Source: SIG587 sp045531585 (GTDB lineage: Bacteria; Bacillota; Clostridia; Oscillospirales; Acutalibacteraceae). Taken from it: a DNA stretch of 64,000 nt. The position numbers were made by a program, and so were the translations under genes. This document shows, in pieces, positions 51,082-59,867 of the stretch (positions are counted from its first letter, which is position 1; each line of letters opens with the position of its first letter). The notes below the pieces were generated by a model that had not been told where the DNA came from, searched no databases, and saw nothing but the letters and a program-made list of their open reading frames with translations. The stretch spans positions 1 to 64,000 of the forward strand of contig JAZSEH010000056.1 of assembly GCA_045531585.1 (NCBI GenBank). The letters are read 5' to 3'.

Positions 51082-52095
51082 TTATCCTCTTGTTTTTAGT
51101 GCAACAAATATAAATTTATGTAAATAATATCTTAGCGGAATACCTATTAAATAAGCTATGTTAAAGGAAAGCCAAAGCGGTATCACCCATGAGAAAACAA
51201 GACACACAAGGGTATAGAACACGTAATTTATAACGTTAAATATAAGCATTGTCCAGTAATCGTAGCAAACTGCTTTCTTCATAAATATGCTACGTGTAAG
51301 AATTATATTTATTGCGTAGCAGATTGCGGCAACTCCCGGCAGGGTGAAAAAGATATGGTGATAGCCTAAAAATACCGAAATTAAAATCACCATTATTTCA
51401 CTTGCAATAAATGAAATAAAGCTTCCCATTGCAAGGTGGAAAAGGCTTTTGTATATCCTTACCGTATCCTTAACGGGACTAAAGTGGGAGGATTCGTTGC
51501 TGCCTATGTATATTGCTTCAATGTAAATGGTGCTAATGCTTATGCTCTTTTTGGCTGCATAGTAAAGCACGTTCATTTCATAATCGTAATTGTCCTTTTC
51601 AACCTCTACCATCCAGTCAATATGTGAGGCGGAAAAACCCCGCAGTCCTGACTGATTATCGGATAAATAGCGGTTGGTGAGCAGGGCGTATACCACACGG
51701 GACATTGCGTTGCCAACCTTTGAACGCAGAGGGATCCCTCTTTTGGGACGGCGCATGGTAAGCACGAATTTTTCCCCTGAATGAAGTTTTTCCCGTACCC
51801 TTATAACGTCCTCAACCCTGTGCTGACCGTCAGCATCGCAGGTTATAAAGTTTTGGCAATCAGGTATATTTCCCTTTATGTACCGCATACCCGCCTTAAG
51901 TGCGGCGCCCTTGCCGCAGTTATGGGGCAGGGTTACTATCTGTGCCTTTGCCGATACTGCCTCAAAAATATGGGCATAATCTGCACCGCTACCGTCATCC
52001 ACCACCAAAACAAAAAAGCCGTTTTGTGAAAGCGAATCAACCAGACCTATAAGCTCCTTATCAGGCTCATAGGCAGGAATTAAAACCACATCCAT
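51082..52095 (-). CDS. GT2 glycosyltransferase with C-terminal GtrA domain
   Basis: A 337-residue membrane protein. Residues ~1-210 are a GT2/dolichyl-phosphate-mannose-synthase-like catalytic domain (VVLIPAYEPDKEL, VVDDGSG, CDADGQHRVED, SGLRGFS). Residues ~225-337 have four hydrophobic segments of the GtrA type, thought to flip or help flip polyprenyl-phosphate sugars. The two are fused in one gene as in many Gram-positives. GGGGGG precedes the ATG. It may glycosylate a lipid carrier or teichoic acid. The next gene upstream is 11 bases away. Confidence 0.9.
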   Translation of the reverse strand: MDVVLIPAYEPDKELIGLVDSLSQNGFFVLVVDDGSGADYAHIFEAVSAKAQIVTLPHNCGKGAALKAGMRYIKGNIPDCQNFITCDADGQHRVEDVIRVREKLHSGEKFVLTMRRPKRGIPLRSKVGNAMSRVVYALLTNRYLSDNQSGLRGFSASHIDWMVEVEKDNYDYEMNVLYYAAKKSISISTIYIEAIYIGSNESSHFSPVKDTVRIYKSLFHLAMGSFISFIASEIMVILISVFLGYHHIFFTLPGVAAICYAINIILTRSIFMKKAVCYDYWTMLIFNVINYVFYTLVCLVFSWVIPLWLSFNIAYLIGIPLRYYLHKFIFVALKTRG

Positions 52096-52106
52096 TTATT
52101 TTCCCC

Positions 52107-53063
52107 CTAATTTTTAACCGCACTTTGCTTTAAAAATCTTTCTATCTGCTCAAAAAGCTTGTCATTGGCAGTCCCGTCGCTATCAAAAAGCAGGTCGGTA
52201 TGTCCGTTGCTTTCAGGCTGTGAGCAGACGTAATATTCTACGTTTTTTGATTTTATTTTATCCTTTTGTGATATTATGGAATACCGTGAAAGGGGCACCT
52301 GCTTATCCTGCTCACCGTGAACTATCAGCACGGGAACGTCACTTTTGGATATCTCCTCATCGGCACTTAAATTGACCGTATCGGCACCGAAAAGCATTGT
52401 TTGATATAACCACAAAAAACCGTAGTTAAGGTATGCAAGGCCTCCAACATAGTTTACCGAGGCACCCATAATACCGTCCATTGCACTGTTTATGCCGCTT
52501 ACACTTATAACGGCCGAAACATTGTGTCCGTACGCTAAATTACAACAGGCGGCATAGCCTCCGCGGCTGTGTCCCATAATAACAATATCATTATAACCAA
52601 AACGGTTGTTTTTTTCAATATATTTAAGCGTATTATCAAGATCAATTATTTCCTGAGCAAAGCCTACCGTGCTTTCTCCTTGTGAAGAATAACAGCCTGT
52701 GGGGTCAAAGGCGAATACCGACCAGCCACGGTTATTCAGCTCGCTTATCTGCCAAAGGTAGCTGTCGGCCCCTGCATTAAAGCCGGGTGCCAGCACTATA
52801 AGGGAATTATAACGGTCTCTTATTCCACTTTCATACAGGTAACCCGATAAGAGGTTTTCGCCTGAGTAATACTCCTTTTCGGTGCGGTTTTCCACCATTT
52901 GGGAAAGGGTGTCAGGCACGGATATTTCAGGCTCATCCACACGGGTGAAAATATGGTCGTAAACTATTTTCGTGGCGGCCATTGATACAATACAAAAGGT
53001 TAGTATAAGGCAAATAACGGTTATCAATATCCTTTTTAAAAGAGATTTCTTTTCAGATACCAT
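52107..53063 (-). CDS. membrane-anchored alpha/beta hydrolase
   Basis: About 318 residues. One N-terminal hydrophobic anchor (LKRILITVICLILTFCIVSM) and an extracytoplasmic hydrolase with the nucleophile elbow MGHSRGGY, oxyanion region LVLAP, catalytic Asp in HGEQDKQVP and His in NGHTDL. Likely an esterase or lipase-like enzyme. The ATG at 53063 has GGTGATA upstream; a GTG-started frame reaches 53075. It is followed by the glycosyltransferase after 11 bases, so the pair is co-transcribed. Confidence 0.82.
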   Translation of the reverse strand: MVSEKKSLLKRILITVICLILTFCIVSMAATKIVYDHIFTRVDEPEISVPDTLSQMVENRTEKEYYSGENLLSGYLYESGIRDRYNSLIVLAPGFNAGADSYLWQISELNNRGWSVFAFDPTGCYSSQGESTVGFAQEIIDLDNTLKYIEKNNRFGYNDIVIMGHSRGGYAACCNLAYGHNVSAVISVSGINSAMDGIMGASVNYVGGLAYLNYGFLWLYQTMLFGADTVNLSADEEISKSDVPVLIVHGEQDKQVPLSRYSIISQKDKIKSKNVEYYVCSQPESNGHTDLLFDSDGTANDKLFEQIERFLKQSAVKN

Positions 53064-53108
53064 TATTATCACCACTTTTTAAAAAAATTATGCTAAGGAG
53101 CAAAAACC

Positions 53109-54086
53109 ATGCGCTTTGTCCCTGATTTTAAACTGAATATTATAGCTGAGGAAGAATTCCCCCAAAGAATTAAAGAAATAGAAGCCACCTTGGATAAGTG
53201 CAGGGTAAGCGGCACCTTTAAATCCTTTGATAACGCTAAGCTTTTTTACGAATATTTTCTTTGTGAAAACAGTAAGGTCTCCGTTGTTGTGGTGCACGGC
53301 CTTAGTGAGTTTACAAAAAAGTATTACGAGGTCGCCGCATATTTTTTAAATCAGGGCTACAACGTATTTTTGTTTGACCTGCGCTGTCACGGACTTTCTC
53401 AGCGCCTTACCGAGGATATTGAGCTTATCCACGTTGATGCTTTCAAGGACTATGCCGATGACCTTGAGCAGTTTATTGATAAAATAGTTATCCCTGCCGA
53501 AGAAAAGCCCGTTTATATCTATTCTCACTCAATGGGCGGAGGTATTTCGGCTATGTATCTTGAAAAAAACAGCGAAAAAATTAAAAAAGCCGTGCTTTCC
53601 TCCCCCATGATAGAGCCCTATGCAGGCAAAACTCCTGTTTTTTTAGCGCGATTTTTTATGTGGGTGGAAAACACCTTTATGGACCCTGCAGCCAAATGGA
53701 ATTTTTCAAGTGAGTTTAACCCTGAGCATTCCTTTAAAAACAGCTCCGATTCAAGTGAAACTCGTTTTAACCATAACCTTAATATGCGTATAAATAACGC
53801 TAACTACCGCACAACACCGCTTTCAATAGGCTGGGTTTATAATTCACTCACCTTAAAAAGGAAACTGTTAAAGCACAGTGCAATAAAAAACATTAAAACA
53901 CCCATTCTGCTTATATCGGCAGGGAAGGATACGGTAGTAAAAAATTCTGCTCAGAAAAAATTTGCAAAAAAATGCAAAACCTGCCGTATGGAAACCGTTT
54001 TAGATTCAAAGCACTCTATGCTCACAGGGGATAACAACACCCTGACACAGCATTTAAAGCTGGTGCTGGATTTCTTTTCTTTATGA
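53109..54086 (+). CDS. alpha/beta hydrolase, lysophospholipase-like
   Basis: A 325-residue cytoplasmic serine hydrolase of the monoglyceride lipase/lysophospholipase group (Hydrolase_4). Elbow YSHSMGGG (Ser about residue 140), oxyanion VVHGLSEF, catalytic Asp in LISAGKDTVV, His in DSKHSM. AAGGAGC precedes the ATG. Divergent from the previous hydrolase gene and convergent with the DUF2953 gene, which it overlaps by 6 bases. Within a lipid-centred neighbourhood, an acylglycerol or lysolipid substrate is plausible. Confidence 0.85.
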   Translation: MRFVPDFKLNIIAEEEFPQRIKEIEATLDKCRVSGTFKSFDNAKLFYEYFLCENSKVSVVVVHGLSEFTKKYYEVAAYFLNQGYNVFLFDLRCHGLSQRLTEDIELIHVDAFKDYADDLEQFIDKIVIPAEEKPVYIYSHSMGGGISAMYLEKNSEKIKKAVLSSPMIEPYAGKTPVFLARFFMWVENTFMDPAAKWNFSSEFNPEHSFKNSSDSSETRFNHNLNMRINNANYRTTPLSIGWVYNSLTLKRKLLKHSAIKNIKTPILLISAGKDTVVKNSAQKKFAKKCKTCRMETVLDSKHSMLTGDNNTLTQHLKLVLDFFSL

Positions 54087-54710
54087 CCTAACCTCTTCCT
54101 CCTCCAGCGTGCGTCGTGCCTCCTTAAAGGCAACGCGTATAAAGGCGGCAAGTAGACGGCAAAGCCGTACCGATATTATAATATCATAGTCGAATTTCGG
54201 TGCTCCGCCGTAAACATCACAGGATATATTTACCTGTTCACCGCTGCGATTTACCTTCATAATAGAATCCACCATCCCCAAAAAAGGGTAGGTGACCGAG
54301 CTGCATTTACCGTAATTTATGGCAGCCTCAGCTGCATCTGCTCCGGTGCAAACAACGTTAAGTTTAAGCCTTTTAACGGTGCAGTATTTAAGTAGCTTGG
54401 CAATTTCCTGTAAAAGGGATATAATTATATGATAGGTAGAGGAAAGGGTGGAGAAAAGACCCGTTTCTTTAATGCTTGATTTTAATTTCTGTGTTTCAAT
54501 GTTGGAAATACCTGTTCCTTTTTTAAGAAATAATACAATGGGATTTTCAGGGTCAGGCACCTCACCAAAGGTTTTGTGCAGTATTTTATAACGGAGTGCA
54601 AGTTCATTATTCTCGTCGTTATATGCAATTATATAAACGGGGAGCATAAGCACCGCGAAAACAACTGCAATTATAAAAAGTAATATACCAAGAAAAATCC
54701 ATAACCACAT
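54081..54710 (-). CDS. DUF2953 family membrane protein
   Basis: About 209 residues. N-terminal hydrophobic segment (WLWIFLGILLFIIAVVFAVL) then a soluble domain; AEAAINYGKCSSVTYPFLGM fits the DUF2953 family, widespread in spore-forming Firmicutes and of unknown function. The frame can be opened to 54854, but AAAGGATG before the ATG at 54710 and the membrane segment following at once fix the start. It shares its last 6 bases with the convergent hydrolase gene. Confidence 0.75.
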   Translation of the reverse strand: MWLWIFLGILLFIIAVVFAVLMLPVYIIAYNDENNELALRYKILHKTFGEVPDPENPIVLFLKKGTGISNIETQKLKSSIKETGLFSTLSSTYHIIISLLQEIAKLLKYCTVKRLKLNVVCTGADAAEAAINYGKCSSVTYPFLGMVDSIMKVNRSGEQVNISCDVYGGAPKFDYDIIISVRLCRLLAAFIRVAFKEARRTLEEEEVRS

Positions 54711-54782
54711 ACAAAAAACATCCTTTAGTAAACTAAAACAATTATATATTATTATAACACATTTTTCAAGGGAGATGATGCT

Positions 54783-55340
54783 TTGTTTTGGGAACTTATT
54801 AAAATAACCGATATTTCCTCCAAGGATTTGGATGCTGCCTACAATGCACTTCATCCCTCAAGAAGGGCGCATATAGACTGCCTGAAGCAGGAAAGGGACC
54901 GCCTTTGCTCCCTTGGTGGAGAAATTCTTGCAAAAAAGCTTCTCAAAAAACACTACGGCATAGATAACGCCGTAATAGTGCGGGCAGACAACGGTAGACC
55001 CTATGTTATGGACAGCAATATTTATATAAGCATTTCCCATTGTGATGAAAATGTTGTCTGCGCTGTGGATACAGCCCCTGTGGGAATAGATATTGAGCGG
55101 ATACGTCCTGTTAAGGAGGCGCTCATAAATAGGGTATGTACTATGGAGGAGGCGGAATATCTAAGCTCAGCTAAAAGCGGTGAAGAAGGCTTGTATCGCT
55201 TTTTTGAGGTATGGACCGCTAAGGAGGCTTATTTTAAAAAGCAGGGAACGGGCATAACACAGCTTAACAGCATTAACGTACTTAACCTTAAAAGACAGGT
55301 TACCCGAATGGACGATTACCTTATCCAAACGGTAAAATAA
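54783..55340 (+). CDS. 4'-phosphopantetheinyl transferase, Sfp type
   Basis: A 185-residue PPTase that attaches the phosphopantetheine arm to carrier proteins. Motifs: ISISHCDENVVCAV, VGIDIERIRP (Mg and CoA site) and FFEVWTAKEAYFKKQGTGI. It is shorter than Bacillus Sfp (~224) but longer than AcpS and has the Sfp-type pattern. TTG start with GGGAG upstream. It faces the reverse acyl operon, which contains one fused and one free carrier domain needing exactly this modification. Confidence 0.88.
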   Translation: MFWELIKITDISSKDLDAAYNALHPSRRAHIDCLKQERDRLCSLGGEILAKKLLKKHYGIDNAVIVRADNGRPYVMDSNIYISISHCDENVVCAVDTAPVGIDIERIRPVKEALINRVCTMEEAEYLSSAKSGEEGLYRFFEVWTAKEAYFKKQGTGITQLNSINVLNLKRQVTRMDDYLIQTVK

Positions 55341-55370
55341 AGCTCGGTAAACACAGCGTTTACCGAGCTT
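55340..55370. terminator. terminator between PPTase and the acyl operon
   Basis: Stem AAGCTCGGTAAAC / GTTTACCGAGCTT-type inverted repeat (55340-55352 with 55358-55370), small loop, T-rich on the right. Confidence 0.8.
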
Positions 55371-55374
55371 TTGC

Positions 55375-55779
55375 TTATTTTCCAAGCATAATTCTTAGTT
55401 TTTCGCGAACGTCCTGCAAAAAGTGGGACCGACTTTCCCCAAACACACAAAGATTTGCAAAATGTTCACAGTTGTTATGCAGTATATCGTAACCGCCCTG
55501 ACCAATTCTCTCCTGAGCAAAGGCAACTGTATCCTTAGGCGATCTCCTTCGGGACGTTTCATCAAGGTCAAGCTTTGCCACTTCAAGCTCTCCGCCCTGA
55601 AGGAAGGTGTATATATCGCTGGCCAGCACCTTTACCTCCTCAGCAGGACGGCTCACGTCATCAGGCAAACCAAACTGTATTACACACTCAGGGCTTACAA
55701 AAATTCCGTAATGATGATAAAAGCTTACCTTGGTACGTATCATATCGCCGTATTTAGGCTCTTTTTGTACCCATTTCAT
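55375..55779 (-). CDS. LRAT-like (NlpC/P60 superfamily) acyltransferase/hydrolase
   Basis: A 134-residue LRAT-domain protein, a permuted papain-like fold that forms acyl-thioester intermediates. Catalytic-type residues: His23 in YHHYGIFV and Cys104 in NNCEHFAN. In human HRASLS enzymes the third residue is His35; here position 35 is Gln (ECVIQFG). The segment YDILHNNCEHFA is standard. No signal peptide or membrane anchor. Last gene of a five-gene acyl operon; starts 4 bases after the ACP stop. LRAT enzymes move acyl chains from lipids to amines or alcohols, so it may release or transfer the final acyl group. Role otherwise unknown. Confidence 0.85.
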   Translation of the reverse strand: MKWVQKEPKYGDMIRTKVSFYHHYGIFVSPECVIQFGLPDDVSRPAEEVKVLASDIYTFLQGGELEVAKLDLDETSRRRSPKDTVAFAQERIGQGGYDILHNNCEHFANLCVFGESRSHFLQDVREKLRIMLGK

Positions 55780-55783
55780 ATCC

Positions 55784-56020
55784 TTAGCACTTGCTTTCTA
55801 TACATTTAATAACGTCTGCAACGGTATTTATGGAGGGAAAATCCTCGTTGGTGAACTTAATGTCAAACTCCTCCTCAAGGGCCATTGCCATATAAAGCAT
55901 ACCAATGGAGTTTATACCAACGTCCTCCCTAAGGGAAGAGTCTAAAGCAATGGCGGAGGTATCAACCTCGCCCTCAAATACAACGTTAAAAACCTTTACA
56001 AGCCTGTCAAAAGTAGTCAT
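55784..56020 (-). CDS. acyl carrier protein (secondary)
   Basis: A 78-residue carrier protein. The phosphopantetheine serine is in DVGINSIGML (about residue 40), followed by ALEEEFDIKFTNED and the C-terminal helix. ATG at 56020 shares one base with the previous stop (TAATG) and has GGAG upstream, so translation is coupled to the acyltransferase. It differs from housekeeping AcpP (usually near fabD/fabG) and belongs to the five-gene acyl operon. Confidence 0.9.
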   Translation of the reverse strand: MTTFDRLVKVFNVVFEGEVDTSAIALDSSLREDVGINSIGMLYMAMALEEEFDIKFTNEDFPSINTVADVIKCIESKC

Positions 56021-56664
56021 TACACTATCTCCATTTCGGAACATTTTTTCATTGCCTCCATAAGATGCCCGGTAATCTCCTGTATATCCGCTGTGGAGGG
56101 AAATTTCTTTTTACAAATATCTGTGGGAATAATGGGTTCACCTATAACCACGGTGCGCCTGCTATACCATTTTTTATTCGGGCATATATACATTGGCACA
56201 ATGGGTACCCCTGCCTGTAAAGCAATCAGCACCGCCCCTGATTTAATGGAGTCAATACCATCCTGCCTGTCAATGCCGCCTTGGGGAAATATGCTCAGCA
56301 CCCATCCGCATTTAAGTATCTCAACAGATTTCTTTATGGCTTCAATATCGGCCTTTTCACGGTCAATTTTTATGCCGCCCATACCCTTAAGCAAAACAGA
56401 GCGAAGACCACCCTTCATTACTTCCTTGGCAATAAGAAAGAAAACACGCCTGTACCAAAAGGCCACTCCCACTAAAAATGGGTCGGCAAAGGAGGTATGG
56501 TTGGCTGCTATAACGGCACCGCCCTTTAGCTTTGAGTTGTATTTTTTACCTGTGGGGGTTATGCGTCTCATACGAAATATGGGGAGAAGTACCGAACAGA
56601 CAATTCTGCCTGCGTCCATAGGTAAACGGCGTATGTCGAAAACCTTTGCCTTACCGTTTCCCAT
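56020..56664 (-). CDS. PlsC-type acyltransferase 2
   Basis: About 214 residues of the lysophospholipid acyltransferase family. Motif I is NHTSFADPF (HxxxxD) and motif III is SIFPQGGID; later blocks (GVPIVPMYI) are typical. A basic, hydrophobic N-terminus suggests membrane association. ATG at 56664 has AAGGAG upstream and overlaps the preceding gene by 14 bases. With acyltransferase 1 it would carry out two successive acyl transfers, as in phosphatidic-acid synthesis, but on an unknown acceptor. Confidence 0.88.
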   Translation of the reverse strand: MGNGKAKVFDIRRLPMDAGRIVCSVLLPIFRMRRITPTGKKYNSKLKGGAVIAANHTSFADPFLVGVAFWYRRVFFLIAKEVMKGGLRSVLLKGMGGIKIDREKADIEAIKKSVEILKCGWVLSIFPQGGIDRQDGIDSIKSGAVLIALQAGVPIVPMYICPNKKWYSRRTVVIGEPIIPTDICKKKFPSTADIQEITGHLMEAMKKCSEMEIV

Positions 56665-57295
56665 TATCAGTCTCCTTTTCAAGCTCACCCTTAAGGGCGT
56701 AAATCTTTTCCTCCAACACCGTGGTAAGGTGCTTTAGCTGCTCCTCATCACTAAGTCCATCCTTACGGTATTCCATAAGGTCAAAGGGCTCACCCACAAC
56801 AACGCTTGCGCACTTTTTTATACCGTAATTGCCATCGGTATAAACGGGTACTATTTTTGCATCGGCGTGGCTTGCAATAAATGCGGTGCTTACCGTAAAG
56901 GGCCAGGGCTTACCGTTTACGGGAAGCCTGCCTTCAGGGAATATACCCAAGGTGCCGCCCTTGTCCAGAACCTCAATACAGTTTGAAACAAAATCAAAAT
57001 TAAAGGCGTCTCGGTCAACCCGTATGCCGCCTATTGCATAAAGAAAGCTTGCAAAGGCTTTTCCCTTGTTAAAAAGCACCTCTGCCATAAGGAAACGTAT
57101 GGTGCGGAAGGGGAATATAAGCAGATAAAGTGCAAAATCCATAAGGGATTTGTGGTTTGAAACAACCATACAGGGCTTGGGTAGTTTTTTGCACAGCCTT
57201 ATAACCCGCGGCTTAAAAAACAGTAGCGCCGCAGGAATTCCCGTTATCTTAACAAAGCCCAAACAAAAATTCACAAGAAAATTATTTTTATTCAT
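56651..57295 (-). CDS. PlsC-type acyltransferase 1
   Basis: A 214-residue acyltransferase: motif I SNHKSLMDFAL (HxxxxD), motif II GGIRVDRDAF, motif III GIFPEGRLPVNG and IVPVYTDG. Hydrophobic N-terminus (VNFCLGFVKITGIPAALLFF). The ATG follows the ligase stop by a single base and lacks a strong ribosome site, pointing to translational coupling with the ligase gene. Acyl donors for this family are acyl-CoA or acyl-ACP; the operon supplies two carrier domains. Confidence 0.88.
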   Translation of the reverse strand: MNKNNFLVNFCLGFVKITGIPAALLFFKPRVIRLCKKLPKPCMVVSNHKSLMDFALYLLIFPFRTIRFLMAEVLFNKGKAFASFLYAIGGIRVDRDAFNFDFVSNCIEVLDKGGTLGIFPEGRLPVNGKPWPFTVSTAFIASHADAKIVPVYTDGNYGIKKCASVVVGEPFDLMEYRKDGLSDEEQLKHLTTVLEEKIYALKGELEKETDNGKR

Positions 57296-57296
57296 A

Positions 57297-59219
57297 CTAA
57301 ATATTTCTTTCTATGTATCTACAAATTTCCTTTGCGGTATAGCGGTATTTTTCGTTGCTGTCATAGTCCTTTATAGAGAATTTCTCCGAAAGAGCAGAAA
57401 GTATGGAAAAGTACTGAATGCTTGTGCCGCCAAGGTCAAAAAATATATGTGCATCGGGTGATATATCCTCCGCCTGAATTCCAAGTGCCTGGGCAATAAT
57501 ACCTTTTATCTCGGCAAGTAAAACGGGATTCAGGTCATCCTGATTTTGTTTTTGTGCCTTAACGTCGGCAAAGGGAATAAGGGTAACCTGACCTGAGGAT
57601 ATTTTAGAAAGCAGCTGCTTTCGGCTAACCTTAACGGCTGTAGGCGGAGCAAGGTCATCATAAGTAAAGTAGAAGCCCCTTATTGCCGTTGCGGTAGGCA
57701 GGGTCTCATTCACGGCGTATATTTCGTTTACAGTATCGGTAATAGCCTCGTTTCCAAGGTAGGGATTTATCTGAACAACAATGGAAAGCTCCTCGCCTTC
57801 CTTTGCAGGAATTCCAAGAACGCAAAGTGCCTTAGCCCCTGCAATATTAAAGCGTTGCTCTACGGTATCGGGGTTAATGTTCTCGCCGTTTTCGCCTATT
57901 ACCACGTCGGAGGTACGTCCTGAAATATAGTAATAACCTTCCTTTTCGGTAACAATATCTCCCGTATCAAACCAGCCTTCAAGGAATATTTCTTCACCGT
58001 TTATAAGCTTTCTTGTACAAAGGGAGCTGCCCCTTACCTGTAAAACGCCGTTCTCATCAATTTTATACTCAACCGAATCAAAGGGTCTGCCTATAGAATT
58101 AAGATTGCGGTGCTTCGGCTTACTTCTGAGCTCTACCGAGGTAATGCCAATCTCACTCATTCCGTAGCCGTTATGCAGGCTGTAGCCTATACCGTTAAAA
58201 AGCTTTATAGCAGAATCTCTTACGTAGCTTCCGCCGTTTATGCAAAAGCAAATTGAGGGTCCAAAAAGCTTATCGGTAACCTCGCCCATAACGGATTTCG
58301 CTATTTCAGGGCCAAAGGCAGGGAAAAGGTTTTGAAGAGCGGTCATAGCCTTCAGTCCCTTTTCAAACTTTTTCTGCTTTTTCTCGCTTTCCTTAGAAAG
58401 GGTGGATAGTAACTGCTTTTCCACCGTGTGCCAAAGCATAGGTACCGCAAAAATATGGGTAACCTTATGGCGGCGGCAGGTTTTAAGAATAGTCTCGGCC
58501 GAGTAATCCCTTAAGAATACCAGGGTTCGTCCAAAAAAGGTAAACCAGAAGTACACTGCAAAAAGCCCGAAAATATGGTAAAAGGGCAGGAAGGCGAGCT
58601 GTTTAAGCTCACCCTTATAATGCTTTGCCATTCGGGGGCATTCCTTGATTATGGATTTAAAATTAAGTATCTGCTCAGCTATCTGCTGTCCCTTATAAAA
58701 GCATACCACCTCATTCATTGAGGTAGCAGAGGAGGAAAATGCAAGCTCATTTTCAAAAACCTCCTCAGGGGGAAGGGGAGCATCGGTATAAAGAGAGCTT
58801 ATATCAATACCCTGAGCATCAAAGGCAGTATCACCAATACAAACCACCTGCTTTATGTCAAGGGTCTTTAGAATAGCCTGTGTAAGGGAGGCAGGGTAGC
58901 GCATATTTATAAGATATGGCTTGTTGCCGCTGAGCAGTATAGCCCAAAAGGCAATTATCCACTCGGTTGAGTTTTCCATTTCAAGGCCTACGTAGCCGTG
59001 TGTTGCACCTATCCTTGCATACAGTCCCGCCGCGGCAGAAAGAATTTGTTCCTTCACCTTTGCGTAGGAGTGCTTATGTATGCGAAAACCGTCGTTTTCC
59101 TCGCAAAGTATATTATCCTCGGCATCAAACATAATTTCAAAAATAGCCTTAAGGTCTTTTTTGGAATTTACAAGTGCCGCCTCGTGGTGCTTTATGAATC
59201 TTTTTAAATTTCCGTTCAT
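57297..59219 (-). CDS. AMP-dependent acyl ligase fused to a C-terminal carrier domain
   Basis: A 640-residue ANL-superfamily enzyme. Residues ~1-540 are an adenylating domain: degenerate P-loop LAFSSSATSMNEVVCF, NGYGMSEIG, GWFDTGDIV, SGRTSDVVIGENGENINPDTVE and the C-terminal lysine region AVKVSRKQLL. Residues ~560-640 are an acyl/peptidyl carrier domain with the phosphopantetheine serine in FFDLGGTSIQYFS. It therefore should activate a fatty acid (or another carboxylate) and load it onto its own carrier. GGAGAG precedes the ATG. First gene of the operon with two acyltransferases, an ACP and an LRAT protein. Confidence 0.88.
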   Translation of the reverse strand: MNGNLKRFIKHHEAALVNSKKDLKAIFEIMFDAEDNILCEENDGFRIHKHSYAKVKEQILSAAAGLYARIGATHGYVGLEMENSTEWIIAFWAILLSGNKPYLINMRYPASLTQAILKTLDIKQVVCIGDTAFDAQGIDISSLYTDAPLPPEEVFENELAFSSSATSMNEVVCFYKGQQIAEQILNFKSIIKECPRMAKHYKGELKQLAFLPFYHIFGLFAVYFWFTFFGRTLVFLRDYSAETILKTCRRHKVTHIFAVPMLWHTVEKQLLSTLSKESEKKQKKFEKGLKAMTALQNLFPAFGPEIAKSVMGEVTDKLFGPSICFCINGGSYVRDSAIKLFNGIGYSLHNGYGMSEIGITSVELRSKPKHRNLNSIGRPFDSVEYKIDENGVLQVRGSSLCTRKLINGEEIFLEGWFDTGDIVTEKEGYYYISGRTSDVVIGENGENINPDTVEQRFNIAGAKALCVLGIPAKEGEELSIVVQINPYLGNEAITDTVNEIYAVNETLPTATAIRGFYFTYDDLAPPTAVKVSRKQLLSKISSGQVTLIPFADVKAQKQNQDDLNPVLLAEIKGIIAQALGIQAEDISPDAHIFFDLGGTSIQYFSILSALSEKFSIKDYDSNEKYRYTAKEICRYIERNI

Positions 59220-59251
59220 AATCTCTCCGCAAATAAAAAATATACACCATA

Positions 59252-59280
59252 ATTATAAAATTATTGCATATAAAAGTCAA
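59252..59280 (-). promoter_or_regulatory. promoter of the acyl operon
   Basis: Reverse strand TTGACT (59275-59280) and TATAAT (59252-59257) separated by 17 bases, about 33 bases before the ligase start. Confidence 0.8.
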
Positions 59281-59281
59281 G

Positions 59282-59310
59282 AAAAAAGGCACTCTGCTGA
59301 GTGCCTTTTT
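59282..59310 (-). terminator. terminator of the zinc-ribbon gene
   Basis: Stem AAAAAGGCACTC / GAGTGCCTTTTT with a 4-base loop, T run on the reverse strand, just upstream of the acyl operon promoter. Confidence 0.8.
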
Positions 59311-59320
59311 GTAAAACAAA

Positions 59321-59803
59321 TTAAAAACTTGAAGTACTTGCCAAACCAAAGAACAACATAACCGATGATAAAATAACACCGACAATACCAAGTATTTTAC
59401 CCACACGGCTAAAGGTGTTTGTTCCACCTGCGTTTATGTAATTTTTGGAAAGAATAAGACCCACAAGAGAAAGGGGAAAACTGAAAAAGAAGAAAAGAAT
59501 TCCGGAAACGGCAACTCCTTCAAGTTCTTCTTCTATCAAGAAAATTAAACTGTAAAAAGAAGCAAGGCTACTCATTGCTATTCCTGCAATGCTAAGTGCC
59601 ATACCCACAATGCTTTTAGCCTTTGAGGGCGGTGCCGCGGTATACACTGGCTGCTGATATTGATATTGAGGCTGTACAGGCTCCTGATACACAGGCTGTA
59701 CCGGAGGCGCAGGGGGTGCCTGCTCAACCATGGCGGTACCGCATTTAGGGCAGAAGTTTATAGCCTCTTGTGACGTATTATTACAGTTAGGACAAATTCT
59801 CAT
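59321..59803 (-). CDS. zinc-ribbon membrane protein of unknown function
   Basis: A 160-residue protein: an N-terminal zinc ribbon (MRICPNCNN...CPKCGTAM; CxxC...CxxC), a Pro/Gln/Tyr-rich linker (VYQEPVQPQYQYQQPVY) and three hydrophobic segments (VGMALSIAGIAMSSLASFYS; ISGILFFFFSFPLSLVGLIL-like; ILGIVGVILSSVMLFFGL). AGGAGGT precedes the ATG; a longer frame to 59905 lacks a ribosome site. This domain layout (zinc ribbon plus DUF4190-like membrane part) is common in Firmicutes with no known role. Confidence 0.75.
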   Translation of the reverse strand: MRICPNCNNTSQEAINFCPKCGTAMVEQAPPAPPVQPVYQEPVQPQYQYQQPVYTAAPPSKAKSIVGMALSIAGIAMSSLASFYSLIFLIEEELEGVAVSGILFFFFSFPLSLVGLILSKNYINAGGTNTFSRVGKILGIVGVILSSVMLFFGLASTSSF

Positions 59804-59867
59804 AACAATTACCTCCTTTATAGTTTTATTATATAACAAAAAACCATATAATGCAAGTGCGTTTTTA

